Part shown: positions 50,801 through 62,400 of the stretch, piece after piece
Layout of the letters: the number at the start of each line of letters is the position of its first letter
How positions within the stretch are numbered: the first letter of the stretch is position 1
Origin: Spongilla lacustris
Lineage: Eukaryota > Porifera > Demospongiae > Spongillida > Spongillidae
Length of the DNA stretch: 64,000 nt
NCBI GenBank assembly: GCA_949361645.1
Contig: OX442437.1
Location: 1,251,075-1,315,074, forward strand
Reading direction: 5' to 3'
Notes under the pieces: generated by a model
Told to the model about the DNA's origin: nothing
What the model saw: the letters and a program-made list of their open reading frames with translations, nothing else
The model's database searches: none
Program-made: the position numbers and the translations under genes

Positions 50801-52757
50801 TATTGTAACCATACTTTCAGCCAATGACCACACTCCGTGACAACATTGGTACTCAATAGATATTAGAGTTGTTAGAATACTCCAATATCGATGATCTCGC
50901 ATAGGATCATTTGTAGATTTAATCGTCTTAAGTAAGAAAAGTGCATACTTGAGTAAGAATGTTTATAAATGTGTGCCATATTGGGGAAGACTTTTAGTTA
51001 CATCGCCTCTTGGTCATGCATTATTCATACTGCATAGAGACGAGTACTTTCACGCGAAAGAAAATCGATTTCCTCATCACAGAACAAGAATCGCTATAGC
51101 GATCTTTTTAAATCATGTGGGTTCGAGCAGTGAGCCTCTGTCTTAGAGGATCCCGCACCAAATGGAGAAGTGGGCTGGGGTTTGACGATGGTGCTCCTCT
51201 GGCCTCATTCATGGAGTATTATTATTTCTCTTTTTAATTTCTTTTCATCTAATTGTATGTATTTCATGTTTTTATTTTTTAATCACATTTAATGAAAGAC
51301 AAGACAAAATCGCTGCATGGTCCGTTACGCACAATTAGATTTCATTGTTGCGGTTACCAGACGCTCTGAACTTCAGAAGCTTTCTTTTAGAATCAGTGTT
51401 ACTTGTTTAGCATCAGTACAGAAGCTATTTTGCTTGTTATTTTATGTAAAGAGTACAGCTGTAAGGACAAAACATCAGGCGTCCCTTGCTTACGCAAGTA
51501 AGCACCACACGCTTATTAAGTAAGTAAGACATTGATATGATGTAAGGTTAAGAATAACTAAACATATACATACATGTGATTATTAATTACGATTACTGTG
51601 CAATGCGGATCGCGATATCGATTCGGTTTGCCTTTTTGCCTTGCTAGTGTTCAAGCGCCTTTAGTCTGCATGAGTTACTTACATGCATGTTAAACCTGAT
51701 GCACTCTCAGTCAATGCATGCTCACATTTCCAGAGCTAGAGAAATATTAACTCTTAGCCAGTGACTATTAATTTCGAAAACTAACATCGGTTTTAACCCT
51801 GTGCACTTTCAGCTAGCCGATTACCGCCATCCGTGACAACATTGTATAACCATACTTACAGCCAATGACCACAATCCGTGACAACATTGTAACCATACTT
51901 TCAGCCAATGACCACAATCCGTGACAACATTGTAACCATACTTTCAGCCAATGACCACAATCCGTGACAACATTGTAACCATACTTTCAGCCAATGACCA
52001 CACTCCGTGACAACATTGGTACTCAATAGATATTAGAGTTGTTAGAATACTCCAATATCGATGATCTCGCATAGGATCATTTGTAGATTTAATCGTCTTA
52101 AGTAAGAAAACTTCATACTTGAGTAAGAGTTTTTATAAATGTGTGCCATATTGGGGAAGACTTTAAGTTACATCGCCTTTTGGTCACGCATTATTCATAT
52201 TGCATAGAGACGAGTACTTTCACGCGAAAGAAAATCGATTTCCTCATCACAGAACAAAAATCGCTATAGCGATCTTTTTAAATCATGTTGAGTAGATTTT
52301 AAATTCCTCTGCACTGGCTGAAAATGGCTTGTGTTCAAGACAAGACAAAATCGCTGCATTGTCCGTTACGCACAATTAGACTGATTTCCTTGTTGCGGTT
52401 ACGAGACGCTCTGAACTTCAGAAGCTTTCTTTTAGAATCGGTGTTACTTGTTTAGCATCAGTACAGAAGCTATTTTGCTTGTTATTTTACGTAAAGAGTG
52501 CAGCTGTAAGGACAAAACATCAGGCGTACGCAAGTAAGCACCACGCGCCTACGTAAGTAAGACATTGACATGATGTAAGGTTAAGAATAACTAAACATAC
52601 ATACATGTGATTATTAATTACGATTACTGTGCAATGCGGATCGCGATATCAATTCGGTTTGCCTTTTTGCCTTGCTATAGTGTTCAAGCGCTTTTAGTCT
52701 GCATGAGTTACTGTGCACTCTCAGTCAATGCATGCTCACATTTTCAGAGCTAGAGAG
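47822..52757. repeat. Satellite of about 1.1-kb units, tandem block
   Basis: Units share the same order. First come 43-bp subrepeats (CTTTCAGCCAATGACCACAA...). Then GTACTCAATAGATATTAGAG, CGATGATCTCGCATAGGATC, AGAATCGCTATAGCGATC, ACTTGTTTAGCATCAGTACA, GCGGATCGCGATATCGATTC and finally AAAACTAACATCGGTTTTAA. Copies: partial 47822-48242, 48243-49355, 50761-51842 and 51843-52757, the last cut by an insertion. A transposon (49356-50760) separates copies 2 and 3. Each unit holds a similar 68-codon ATG frame (48845, 51317), but nothing else supports coding. Further pieces lie at 55232, 58508 and 63553. Confidence 0.9.
49356..50760. mobile_element. Mariner-like MITE with 525-bp arms, TA target
   Basis: The 1405-bp element starts CAGTGCTTCTCACAAAGAG and ends with its complement; arms 49356-49880 and 50237-50760 are reverse complements. 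It sits in the satellite between TA (49354-49355) and TA (50761-50762), and removing it restores the satellite, so a TA duplication is well supported. CAGTG ends plus TA indicate the Tc1/mariner superfamily; no transposase is present. The loop (49880-50237) has no recognised gene. A diverged copy lies in the peptidase intron 3. Confidence 0.9.
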
Positions 52758-53412
52758 ACAAGATATAAAAATTTAATTAAAATAAAATTGGTGATGTAGG
52801 ATTTGTAGACAGCACTTGAGTAAAAAGTAAGGAAACAAGGAATTACGGATATTATGCATTCATTAAATTATAAATATTACATACCTACATTTAGCACAGA
52901 ATATCAGGCAGGTAATTTGCTAAATAATGTAGGTCTGTAATATTTATAATTTAATGAATGCATAATATCCGTAATTCCTTGTTTCCTTACTTTTTACTCA
53001 AGTGCTGTCTACAAATCCTACATCACCAATTTTATTTTAATTAAATTTTTATATCTTGTTTCACTCCTTTTTTTTCCCCGGCGGGTTCCGACATGTACTT
53101 ATACATTGCATGCAGGAGCACAAACGTAGAAGGAAGGGGAATCTTGGAATACAACCCATTGCATCACATACATCATAGCAGTATGTACAATAGGACAGTT
53201 TGTTCTGCTCACTTGCTATCATCATTAAATCACATCACAATCAAACAATTTCCTTTAAACAGTTAATGTCTCTGAATTGGCATGTGACTGGAAGATGAGG
53301 GGATCCCTAAAGAAAGTAGTAGCGTAGGAAAGGAGGAATTAGTAGTGAAGTCACAAAACATAATGTGAGCTCAAACCATAAATGCCCTTCCCATGGCTCC
53401 AACCAAAACATC

Positions 53413-54813
53413 CTAAACTGACATACATGTAGCCCCAACCCGAATCTCCATCACAACTATCCTCACAGGATTAAAAGCCCTCACCTCTTGACTGAAGGTA
53501 CTCATACGTTCTTCAAAGCCAGTAGTGAAGGCATCAGGAATAATCGCTATAAATGTCTGTCCTTGATGTGAGTACATGTATATGATCAGAGCAATTTGCC
53601 ATTCACACAAAAGATGCTTACCAGATTGCCTGCCTTTTATTTCGAATACTGATCCTCTTCGTACAATAAACAAGCACGTGCTTTTGCTTTGCTAAAATTT
53701 GAAGGAGTTGGGCTGGCCCGACTAAACTTAAAGGTTGTTCTTTTAATAGGGCTACTAGCACTCACTTTCAGACGTGTTCCGCTCATCTTTTAGAAGGGAA
53801 TGGAGAAAGGAGGGAAGGAGGAGGGGAAGAGAGAGGAGGGAAGGGGGTGAAGAGAGAGGAGGGAAGGGGATGAGGAGAGAGGAGGGAAGGGGGAGAGGAG
53901 AGAGGAGGGAAGGGGAGAGGAGGGGAGGGGGAGAGGAGGGGAGGGGAGAAGAGAATGGAGAGGAAGGGTAGGAGAGAAGAGAAGATGAGATAGGAGGGAA
54001 GGGGAGGGGGATAGCTAGCACAACACTACACCACTTGGCAACATATCCATGAGACATGGCACACACTTTTCAACACACACAGTCACATACACCCACCTAT
54101 TCAGAGTGGTTCACCCCCATCCTGGTGGGATGGTGTTCTGTTTTCCATCATCTTTGCAGCTTGAATGAGCAGCACCTGATTTGCTCTAGTGGGACCACGC
54201 AATTGTGGAGGACATTCCCGTTACCATTGTCGGCATTGAACAAAACTCACTAATAAATGAGTCCTACCAACAGGTCATCTTTGACAGCTTGCTTACATGA
54301 GGGTGGGGGGCGCAAATATAGTGTTACTCTCGTTGTATGTTAGGTAGCTCACCTGTATACTTCACCCATGGCCAACCAATGCCAACTTCTTTGGCCTTAA
54401 TAGCGACGGCCAATTGCATGCAGTGGTTTCCCACCTTCACGCTATCCTTCTTACTGCCTTCATGCTAGCCTATTGATCCTTCTTACTTTTGCGATCGGCT
54501 TAACCCGCTTTGTAGCGTTCAATTGTTCTTTTTTTTTTTCACGTGAACGGTCTTTCGGAGCTTCATCGCGCGACTCGTCAGCACAACCACACGTACAACT
54601 GTCAGTGCCATAATTTAACTGGCAATATTCTTGCACTATTCTTTTCTCTTGGCGATCGACGTGACTGCAGCTGCATACACCCGCCAGAAACACGTGTTCA
54701 ACCACAAGTTTATTCTGGATCTCCACTTTATGGTTTCCCAAGGGCCGATAAAATCTGTTGTGGGCTATTGCTAACAAAACTAAGTTGCTAAAGATCGAAT
54801 TTGTGTCAAGCAT
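53413..54813 (-). CDS. Unrecognised gene of element L
   Basis: The minus-strand frame from an ATG at 54813 runs 117 codons to 54460: MLDTNSIFSNLVLL..., then a cysteine-rich part (VCSCSHV, SCTCGC) and a basic end (DRSREKKKEQ, KRVKPIAKVRR). Copy R holds the same start with stops in it (61603). Further down, 53413-53673 gives GRQSGKHLLCEW, TTGFEERMSTFSQEVRAFNP and VRIVVMEI, again matched by copy R (62378-62605). Conservation between two copies supports real coding sequence in separate exons. I recognise no family. The joined structure is unknown. Confidence 0.4.
53795..54010. repeat. Purine-rich minisatellite
   Basis: A G/A-only tract with a loose period of about 20-30 bp (GAGGGAAGGGGGAGAGGAGA). 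It is part of element L; the complementary pyrimidine tract is in copy R at 62125-62275. Such tracts can form triplex DNA. Confidence 0.85.
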
Positions 54814-55231
54814 AACTCCGCTTACGAAAAAAATAAAACAAATCCGACTCGGCAGTAAGTTTGTAACTTGGTGGTTCTAGTGCTTCCGCATAACAGCTAA
54901 CATTACGCTTTAATCGTGACAAAGATACAGCGCAATAAACCTCTTATCCGAGTGAATCTTATCTTATCAGATCCGGAAGAAGAAGAATTAGGAGAAACTT
55001 TTTTTAAGGTTTTAGGGTGGGAACGAGTGAGCGTTATCTCTGTTGTCCGAGCTTTCTAAACGTCGGCAGTTATACTACACTGTAGATATTCGACGACTGT
55101 ATCCAAATACGCTCACTAAATTCCGACTGATTCTACGGCGCATCGGCAATAATGGAATCTGGTGTTTTGCTAATCGTATTCATGACACTTCAAATCCTAC
55201 ATAGGACCTACTAACGTAGGTCCCGATATTA

Positions 55232-55333
55232 ACTCTTAGCCAGTGACTGTTAATTTCGAAAACTAACATCGGTTTTAACCCTGTACACTTTCAGCTAGCC
55301 GATTACCACAATCCGTGACAACATTGTATAACC
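55232..55333. repeat. Satellite fragment between two insertions
   Basis: Continues the unit cut at 52757: ATATTAACTCTTAGCCAGTG, then AAAACTAACATCGGTTTTAA, and ending CATTGTATAACC. It fixes the right end of element L and the left end of the next insertion. Confidence 0.85.
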
Positions 55334-56037
55334 CACGGATGTTTCGGATTGGAAACTAAGGTCCTAAAAAGAATATACGGTATCACTCAATCTAAGCAAT
55401 GTTTAATGAGCTCATTATCGCTACCGTTTTGTGATATACGTTTCGAGAACAGTTTCTTGCCGAATACAACTCTCTTGTAATATTTAAAGGTAGCACCCAC
55501 ATGCTCTATCGCTTTCCTAACAGAACACACATTCGCGCACCAGTTTTCTAACGCAAAATGACAATGCGCAAGCTCGCTTTGATAGCTATGTGCGCACCAT
55601 TTAGAAACCTACTATCAGAGTTTCACATACAGCAGGCAAGGCGCGCAAAACCATACGGTGAGACATACTAAATATTAAAGAGACGAGTTAAGTCCACAAG
55701 TCTATCTGATTCGCAATGTGAGAACAATAATTTTACGCGTACTGTACTGAGTTGTTGAATATTTGTGAATAATTGGCTCCGTTTCCCGACACTAACAGGC
55801 AGCAGCTTACTATACACTGCAGGATTTGCGGAAGGCGGGTGATAGATCATCGTGGCAAATGCATGTACATAGTTTACAAGTGCAATTAAGGAGCTTGCTG
55901 AAAGTCTGCAGCAAGCACTTGCAATAATATAAACGATGATGTACTGCCACGCACCCTGAATGCGTTTGCAAGATGAGGTCATCCTGGCATGCGCAAGCCC
56001 GCAGTATAGGTAGCTGAAGGATGCATAGTAAGAAACA

Positions 56038-56306
56038 CCCCCCCCCCCCCCCCCCCCCAACTTCTAATAAAAATTAAACTATTCAGTATTACTAGAAACA
56101 TGCGCACCCTCCCCCCCCCCCCCCTACACACACACACACATTGGTTGAATCTGCCAAAAGTGGATAGCACCCCCCCTCCCCCCAAACACATTGGTTGAAT
56201 CTGCCAAAAGTGGATAGCACCCCCCCCCCCCCCCCCCCCCCCAAACACATTGGTTGAATCGGCCAAAAGTGGATAGCACCCCCCCCCCCCCCCCCCCCCC
56301 CCCCCC
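56038..56306. repeat. Minisatellite with long C runs
   Basis: Three copies of a unit of about 55-60 bp (ACACATTGGTTGAATCTGCC, AAAAGTGGATAGCAC) each joined by a C run. The four longest C runs here are 14-28 bp (56038-56058, 56111-56124, 56220-56242, 56279-56306). Confidence 0.88.
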
Positions 56307-56339
56307 ATGTGTCTGGCTAAGCACACTGATCAAACATAT

Positions 56340-57025
56340 TCAGGTCATTGCATCAGCTACTATAACTGATCCTGGCTGTCCCAGGCCACCAGTAGCACCT
56401 GACAATTTGTCTTGCCTAAGCAAGCTGGAATGCCCTATCTGTTTGGAGATCCTTTCTCAGCCAATTGAGCTGCCATGCAGTGTTCTTGCTTGTGCTGAAT
56501 GTGTCATCGAATGGCTAAAAGTATCAGGTACTGTTTTGTGCCCATGCTGCCACTCAGCAGTTCCAATGGCCTTGTGGCCAGCTTCTCTGCCCTTCCTGTG
56601 GCAGGGATATGAAAACTGGTGCATTTGTTGCTGGTCATGAGTGCACCAGTTCACCTACAAGAAGTGAAGTAAATATGGCAGCTGATGTTCTTAGGCATGT
56701 GGTCCCCAACAGTCCCCCTGATGAGTGCGTGGTCAAAGTCCCTACAGGAGGGAGAGTTAAGTTACAACACCATGCACGACAAGGTTCAAGGACTACTGTG
56801 CATAGTCAAGCAACACTTTTTAACTTTTCACACTGCACCTCACATACCACCACCAAAAAAGAGAAAGCAGTAACTTTGTTTCGTTCCCCCCGTAGGCCAT
56901 ACAAGGCTACATGTGTATATCGTACACTTGTACACGGTGTCGTAGTGTACAATGTCCCCCCTAAAATTTGTCCCCCCGGACGTTTTGCACTAGTGCACAA
57001 TGTCCCCCCGGACAATCTACACTAG
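56340..57025 (+). pseudogene. RAG1 N-terminal-like zinc-binding gene, copy 3
   Basis: After an acceptor-like ttcag (ends about 56343) the frame reads LECPICLEILSQPIELPC, then LACAECVIEWLKVSG and LCPCCHSA. This is a complete C3-type RING of the RAG1 pattern (CPIC; PIELPC; C-x-x-C; WL..SG; CPCC). A short frame change near 56565-56585 loses the helix. The next frame then continues QLLCPSCGRDMKTGAF and VAGHECTSS, the second zinc finger, and PTRSEVNMAADVLRHVV...KVPTGGRV to about 56760. The last part resembles the segment that follows the zinc finger in N-RAG-type proteins. Beyond 56860 the frame runs into element B. It is broken by the frame change, but the RING itself is the best preserved of the three copies. 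Confidence 0.65.
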
Positions 57026-58063
57026 GGCAAACTGTCCCCCTCCAGGGTAAAATGTCCCCCCTCATAACATTTTATTTCATCTATGACAAGGCTAGGAAAT
57101 GTTTACGGCAGTACATGGGATCGCGTTGACGCCATTACTCAGTAGCTGCATGTCGTTCCGCCGCTTGAAATGCTCATTGTAACCAATACTGCAACACATA
57201 CGCAAACATTTAGAATTTTAGTATTAAATTCCTTAACGAATACACAGCTCTTATCCTTTCCGTGTCGTCAAAGCACTCATTGAAACCAATATTCATACAC
57301 ATAATAGAGATATATACATTATTAAAATTCCTTAAGGAGTGGTGATTGATATATACTTCATGGCTGAAATCTCATGAAATATATTGAGATCAATAGGTAG
57401 TCTCGGCCCCAGACCCAACGGACGCAGCTGCGGATGGATTACATCACCGCTAGATGTAATCCATCCGTAGCTGCGTCCGTTGGGTCTGGGGCCGAGACTA
57501 ATCAATAGGTTCATAGCCCGAAAAGTAATGTCACATAAACACAGCTCCACACTGCGTGCACCGCCTGACATATCTCAGGAAAGGCTATCCCATCGTCAGT
57601 TCATCTGTTGCGTTATAGTACAACCGATTAGTCGGGTACCCAGACTAAAACCCATCCTAAATAGCGTAAAAACCATGCATCCTGCGTCCAGGGTGGGAAT
57701 ATTGTAAAAACCTTACTTGGAGGGTTTTTGTCGAATGTTGACTTATGAATTGAATTATTGCTTCAACACTCGACAGAACTAGGGTAGAACCACATGTATT
57801 CCCATCCTGGACGCACAATCCGGGCAGGATGAAACGTTTTTACACTATATAAGGACGGGTCTTTGTTAAAAACCAACCTGCATGCTGTTGGACGTTTTTA
57901 ACTGCCTTTGTTATCCTGTAGGTAGGACATTGCGCCCTAGTGTGGAGTGTCCGGGGGAAGGGGGGGGGGGGGGACATTTTACCCTAGTGGGGGACAGTTT
58001 GCCCTAGTGCAGAATGTCCGGGGGGACATTCTGCACGGGGGGACAATCCGCCCTCCCACAACG
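56935..58063. mobile_element. TIR element with GTCC/CTAG cassette ends (element B)
   Basis: Starts CGGTGTCGTAGTGTACAATG and ends with the complement of CGTTGTGGGAGGGCGG; each is followed by TGTCCCCCC. The left array (56935-57065) and right array (57915-58063) alternate GTCCCCCCGGAC with GCACTAGTGC or CCTAGTG, facing each other. It is the same plan and the same CGGTGTCG terminus as element A, with different words. A MITE (57398-57500) is nested inside. The rest is AT-rich without a recognised gene. Confidence 0.78.
57389..57509. mobile_element. Palindromic MITE with 9-bp target duplication, copy 2
   Basis: A 103-bp palindrome (57398-57500), TAGTCTCGGCCCCAGACCC...complement, flanked by a perfect 9-bp duplication ATCAATAGG (57389-57397 and 57501-57509). 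It shares its ends and the GATGGATTACATCACCGC core with the copy at 10750-10883. Confidence 0.92.
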
Positions 58064-58507
58064 GCATGACTATACGCGCGTAAAAAATGCCATTGTTTGG
58101 TGACACACAACTTCCCCAGAATTATCGTTTTCGATTTCAGAAAAGAATATAAGCGTTCTTTAAGGACTTAACTTTACCTGGCAAGTCGGCTTTTTGGCCT
58201 TTTTTGCGCCGTTTGGCGAATATACTGCACCTGCTGCGACATATCAGTTTCAAGCGGTCCGCTTTCGAGACCCAGGGCACAACACAGAAATGTACACCGA
58301 GCACGTGATTGCTAAAGTGCAAAGAGTGAAGGTCATTGGCGTATGTTGCTGTTAACATGTTTGTTAAACTTGTTGGTAACTTGTACAGCTGCAAATTCCA
58401 AAGGTCATTACGTTGTCTGGGTGGTTGCTATGGGATGACGCAAGTACTTTTCAATATTACTTTATTGAACTTTTTTTCCAACATTTCTACGAGCGCAAAC
58501 AAACGTG

Positions 58508-59478
58508 AACCATACTTACAGCCAATGACCACAATCCGTGACAACATTGTAACCATACTTTCAGCCAATGACCACAATCCGTGACAACATTGTAACCATG
58601 CTTTCAGCCAATGGCCACAATCTGTGACAACATTGTATAACCATACTTTCAGCCAATGACCACACTCCGTGACAACATTGGTACTCCGTAGATATTAGAG
58701 TTGTTATAGAGTACTCCAATATCGATGATCTCGCATAGGATCATTTGTATAGATTTAATCGTCTTAAGTAAAAAAACTTTATACTTGAGTAAGAGTTTTT
58801 ATAAATGTGTGCCATATTGGGGAAGACTTTAAGTTACATCGCCTCTTGGTCATGCATTATTCATATTGCATAGAGACAGGTACTTTCACGCGAAAGAAGA
58901 TCGATTTCCTCATCACAGAACAAGAATCGCTATAGCGATCTTTTTAAATCATGTGGAGTAGATTTTAAATTCCTCTGCACTGACTGAAAATGGCTTGCGT
59001 TCAAGACAAGTCAAAATCGCTGTATGGTCCGTTACGCACATGCAGTTAGATTTCATTGTTGCGGTTACGAGACGCTCTGAACTTCAGAAGCTTTCTTTTA
59101 GAATCAGTGTTACTTGTTTAGCATCAGTACAGAAGCTATTTTGCTTGTTATTTTATGTAAAGAGTACAGCTGTAAGGACAAAACATCAGGCGTCCCTTGC
59201 TTACGTAAGTAAGCACCACACGCTTATTAAGTAAGACATTGACATGATGTAAGGTTAATAATAACTAAACATACATACATTTGATTATTAATTACGATTA
59301 CTGTGCAATGCGGATCGCGATATCGACTCCGTTTGCCTTTTTGCCTTGCTAGTGTTCAAGCGCTTTTATAGCCGGACTGCATGAGTACGTACATGTTAAA
59401 CCTGTACACTCTCAGCCAATGCATGCTCATATTTTCAGAGCTAGAGAAATATTAACTCTTAGCCAGTGACTATTAATT
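58508..59478. repeat. Satellite unit, right of the CACG-ended insertion
   Basis: Resumes the satellite with four 43-bp subrepeats and continues in order to ...CCAGTGACTATTAATT, where a retrotransposon follows. The 68-codon frame is again present. Confidence 0.88.
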
Positions 59479-62400
59479 GCAGCTCTCCACACTGAAAGTG
59501 CTGCTGGTCCATCTGGAATTGATGCTGAAGGCTGGAAAAGACTCTGCACCGGCCTCTTTTCACACTGAATCGAATTACCTCTGCCGTTCCTTGGCTCAGA
59601 TTGTTCCTAGATCCCAAGGGGCTATCACCTTTTCTTGCCTGTTGTTTGAGTGCACTAAATAAAAATCCTGGTGTTCGTCCTATTGGGATTTGTGAGACCT
59701 CAAGAAGAATAGTCGCTAAAGCCGTTCTTTCTGCAACACTGACGCCAGGACATACAACAAGCTGCTGGCTCCCTGCAACTATGTGCAGGTCAAGTTGCTG
59801 GAATCGATGCTGCCATCCACACCATGTCTCATCTATTTAATGATGACGCCAGTGAAGCTGTTCTCCTGGTTGATGCCAACAATGCCTTCAACCTACTCAA
59901 TCGTCAGGCTGCTCCCCAAAATATTCAACATCTGTGCCCCTCCATCTCTACCATTCTCATCAATACATACAGGGAACACACTGATCTATATGTTGATGGT
60001 AGAACAATACTATCCAAAGAGAGAACTACTCAGGGTGATCCTCTCGCCATGCCCATGTATGCCCTTGCCATCCTCCCTCTCATCCACTATGTAAATCATG
60101 CATGACATTGATCAAGCCTGGTATATGCAGATGATGCCACAGCCACTGGCAAGATTACTAACAATCGCACTTGGTGCATGGGACAAGCTTGTCTCCCTTG
60201 GTCCAGCATATGGCTACCACGTCAATGCCAAGCAATCTCATCATGCTGCATGCTGCCCTCACTGCCTTCCATGACACCCAGATCACCATCACTGCTGAAG
60301 GGAAACCACATCTTGGAGCTGCATTAGGCACCTTCACCTTTGTACAACATTATGTAAAAAGAAAGGTTGCATGAGGGTTGGGCTAACTTGGGCACAGGAG
60401 CTCAACCAGCTAGCCTCAATAGCAGCTAACAATCCTCATGCAGCCTATGCTGCCTTCACTCATGGTCTTTCAAGCAGATGGACATTCCTGGCCAGAACCA
60501 TTCCAAACATCAGTCACTGGATGCAACTGATACCCAACCTCACAGGTCGAAGTGCTAGCTCCTTCCGACACTTAGAGAGAGCTGTTTTCCCTGCCAGCCA
60601 GATTAGGTGGAATGGGTTTAATAAACCCATCCACTTTATCCCAGTCTGAATTCCACTCTTCCAGTCTCATCTCTCAACCACTGGTAAACAACATCTTGTC
60701 TCACAACTATGACTACAATGAAGAAACACTCCTAGAGCAACAAACATCGATAAAGGAAGTAATAAAAATGAAACACAACAAACACAGTACTGCTGCTACC
60801 CAACTCAGAGCCATACATGCTGCCTTCCAATCTCCAGCTAGCAATGTACCTATGTCATTAAGTGATACCTATAGAGGAGTATGGGTTTACCCTTCGCAGG
60901 ACTGCCTTCCGAGATGCACTAGCTCTTAGGTATGGCTGGTTACCTGCCAACACGCCCACCAGCTGTGCCTGTGGTGCTGCCTTCTCTGTTGAGCATGCAC
61001 TGTCATGTCCAAACGGTGGCATCCCTTCCATCAGGCACAATGAGATTAGAGACTATACTGCCTATCTCCTGTCAGAAATCTGCCACAATGTTTCAGTCGA
61101 GCCTCATCACAGGTGAGGTTCTCACCTCTGCTTCAGCCAACTTCCAGGATGGTGCTTGACTTGATGTAGCAGCTGATGGATTCTGGGGGAGTCGCTTTGA
61201 GAGGGCATTCTTTGATATCAGGACCTACGTTAGTATGTTTGTGTGTATGTACATGTAGGACTTGAAGTGTCATGAATACCATTAGCAAAATACTCGATTC
61301 CACTATTGCCGATGTACCGTAGAATCAGTTGGACTTTAGCGAGCGTATTGGAATAGAGCCGTCGAATACCTACAATGTAGTAAAACTGCTGGCGCTTAGA
61401 AAGCTCAGACAACAGAGATAACGCTCACTCGTTCCCAAACTCAAACCTGAAAAAAAGTTTCTCCTTCCGGATCTGATAAGATTCGCTCGGGTAAGAGGTT
61501 TATTTTCCTCGTGATTGAAGCGTAATGTTAGCCGTTATGCGGAAGCACTAGAACCAATACGTAAGAAAATTACTGCAGAGTTGGTATTTTCGTAAGGGGA
61601 GTTATGCTTGACACAATTTCGATCTTTTAGCGTACTTAGTTTTTGTTAGCACGTACATATAGGTGACATAGCCTACAACAGATTTTATCGGCTTAGAAGC
61701 CATTAGAGTGGAGATCCAGAATAAGCTTGTGGTTGACCACGTGTCTGCAGACACGTCGATCGCGAAGAGAAAAGAATCGTCAATGGATGGGAATGTCCTT
61801 CACAAATATGGCATAACCCCATAAGTCATATCTCTCCCGTGACAGAGCATCCTTGGAACTAACGCCGTAGTAGTTATTAAACCAGAAGTTTCCAATGAGG
61901 ACAGCTTTAATTTGTTCTTGGCATGGCCACGAGCAATGCTGCTCTGGGGAAGGTATGTTGTATTCATTCAAATGTGTGCATCTGCCAGATGTGAGCTGTT
62001 CATGGCCGATGTTATTAGGTGGAGATGGAGACGAGGAAAGGAAACACCATCCCACCAGGATAGGTGACTGTATGTGTTTGTTTGTGTGTGTGTGTGGATA
62101 TGTTGCCAAGGGTTGTGCTAGCTATCCACTCCTTTGCTCCCATCTTCTCTTCTCTCCTCAACTTCCCCTCCTCTCCCCTTCTCTTCCTCTCTTCTCTCCT
62201 CTCCCCTTCTCTCTACCCTCCTCGCCTCCTCTCCCCCTTCTCTTCTTCCTTTCCCTCCTTCATTTCCTTCTCCACCTAATTGCCCCAACACAGCTGGATA
62301 CAAGGTATACAGTTCGACCATGATGGTATACCTATTCTGTGCTGTACTCAGTGGTGATCCTTTTTCCCACCACACATGATATGGCAGGCAATCTGGTAAG

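Larger units (their letters stand above)
52758..55231 (-). mobile_element. Unclassified element copy L with terminal 300-bp hairpin
   Basis: This interrupts the satellite, whose next bases resume at 55232. It begins with a 300-bp near-perfect palindrome (52758-53060; ATATAAAAATTTAATTAAAA at each end) and ends ...ACTAACGTAGGTCC. The same sequence in opposite orientation forms copy R (61213-63092), and both copies have the same two ends, which defines the element. Inside are a purine-rich minisatellite (53795-54010) and minus-strand coding remnants. In coding orientation it starts GGACCTACGTTAGTA and ends in the hairpin. No transposase is recognised. Confidence 0.75.
55334..58507. mobile_element. 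CACG-ended insertion carrying a RAG1-N-like gene
   Basis: A 3174-bp insertion into the satellite. It starts CACGGATGTTTCGG at 55334 and ends CAAACAAACGTG at 58507, so the ends pair as CACG-NN-TGTTT. AACC precedes (55330-55333) and follows (58508-58511); the uninterrupted satellite has a single AACC at this site, so this is a 4-bp target duplication. It contains the RAG1-N-like zinc-binding region (56340-57025), a minisatellite, element B and a MITE. CAC ends and a 4-5 bp duplication are shared by RAG/Transib-type transposons. No DDE core is seen, so it would be non-autonomous. Confidence 0.7.

Noticed and set aside
53774..54066. Arg/Glu-rich and Ser/Leu/Pro-rich frames
   Set aside because: Shadows of the purine-rich minisatellite.
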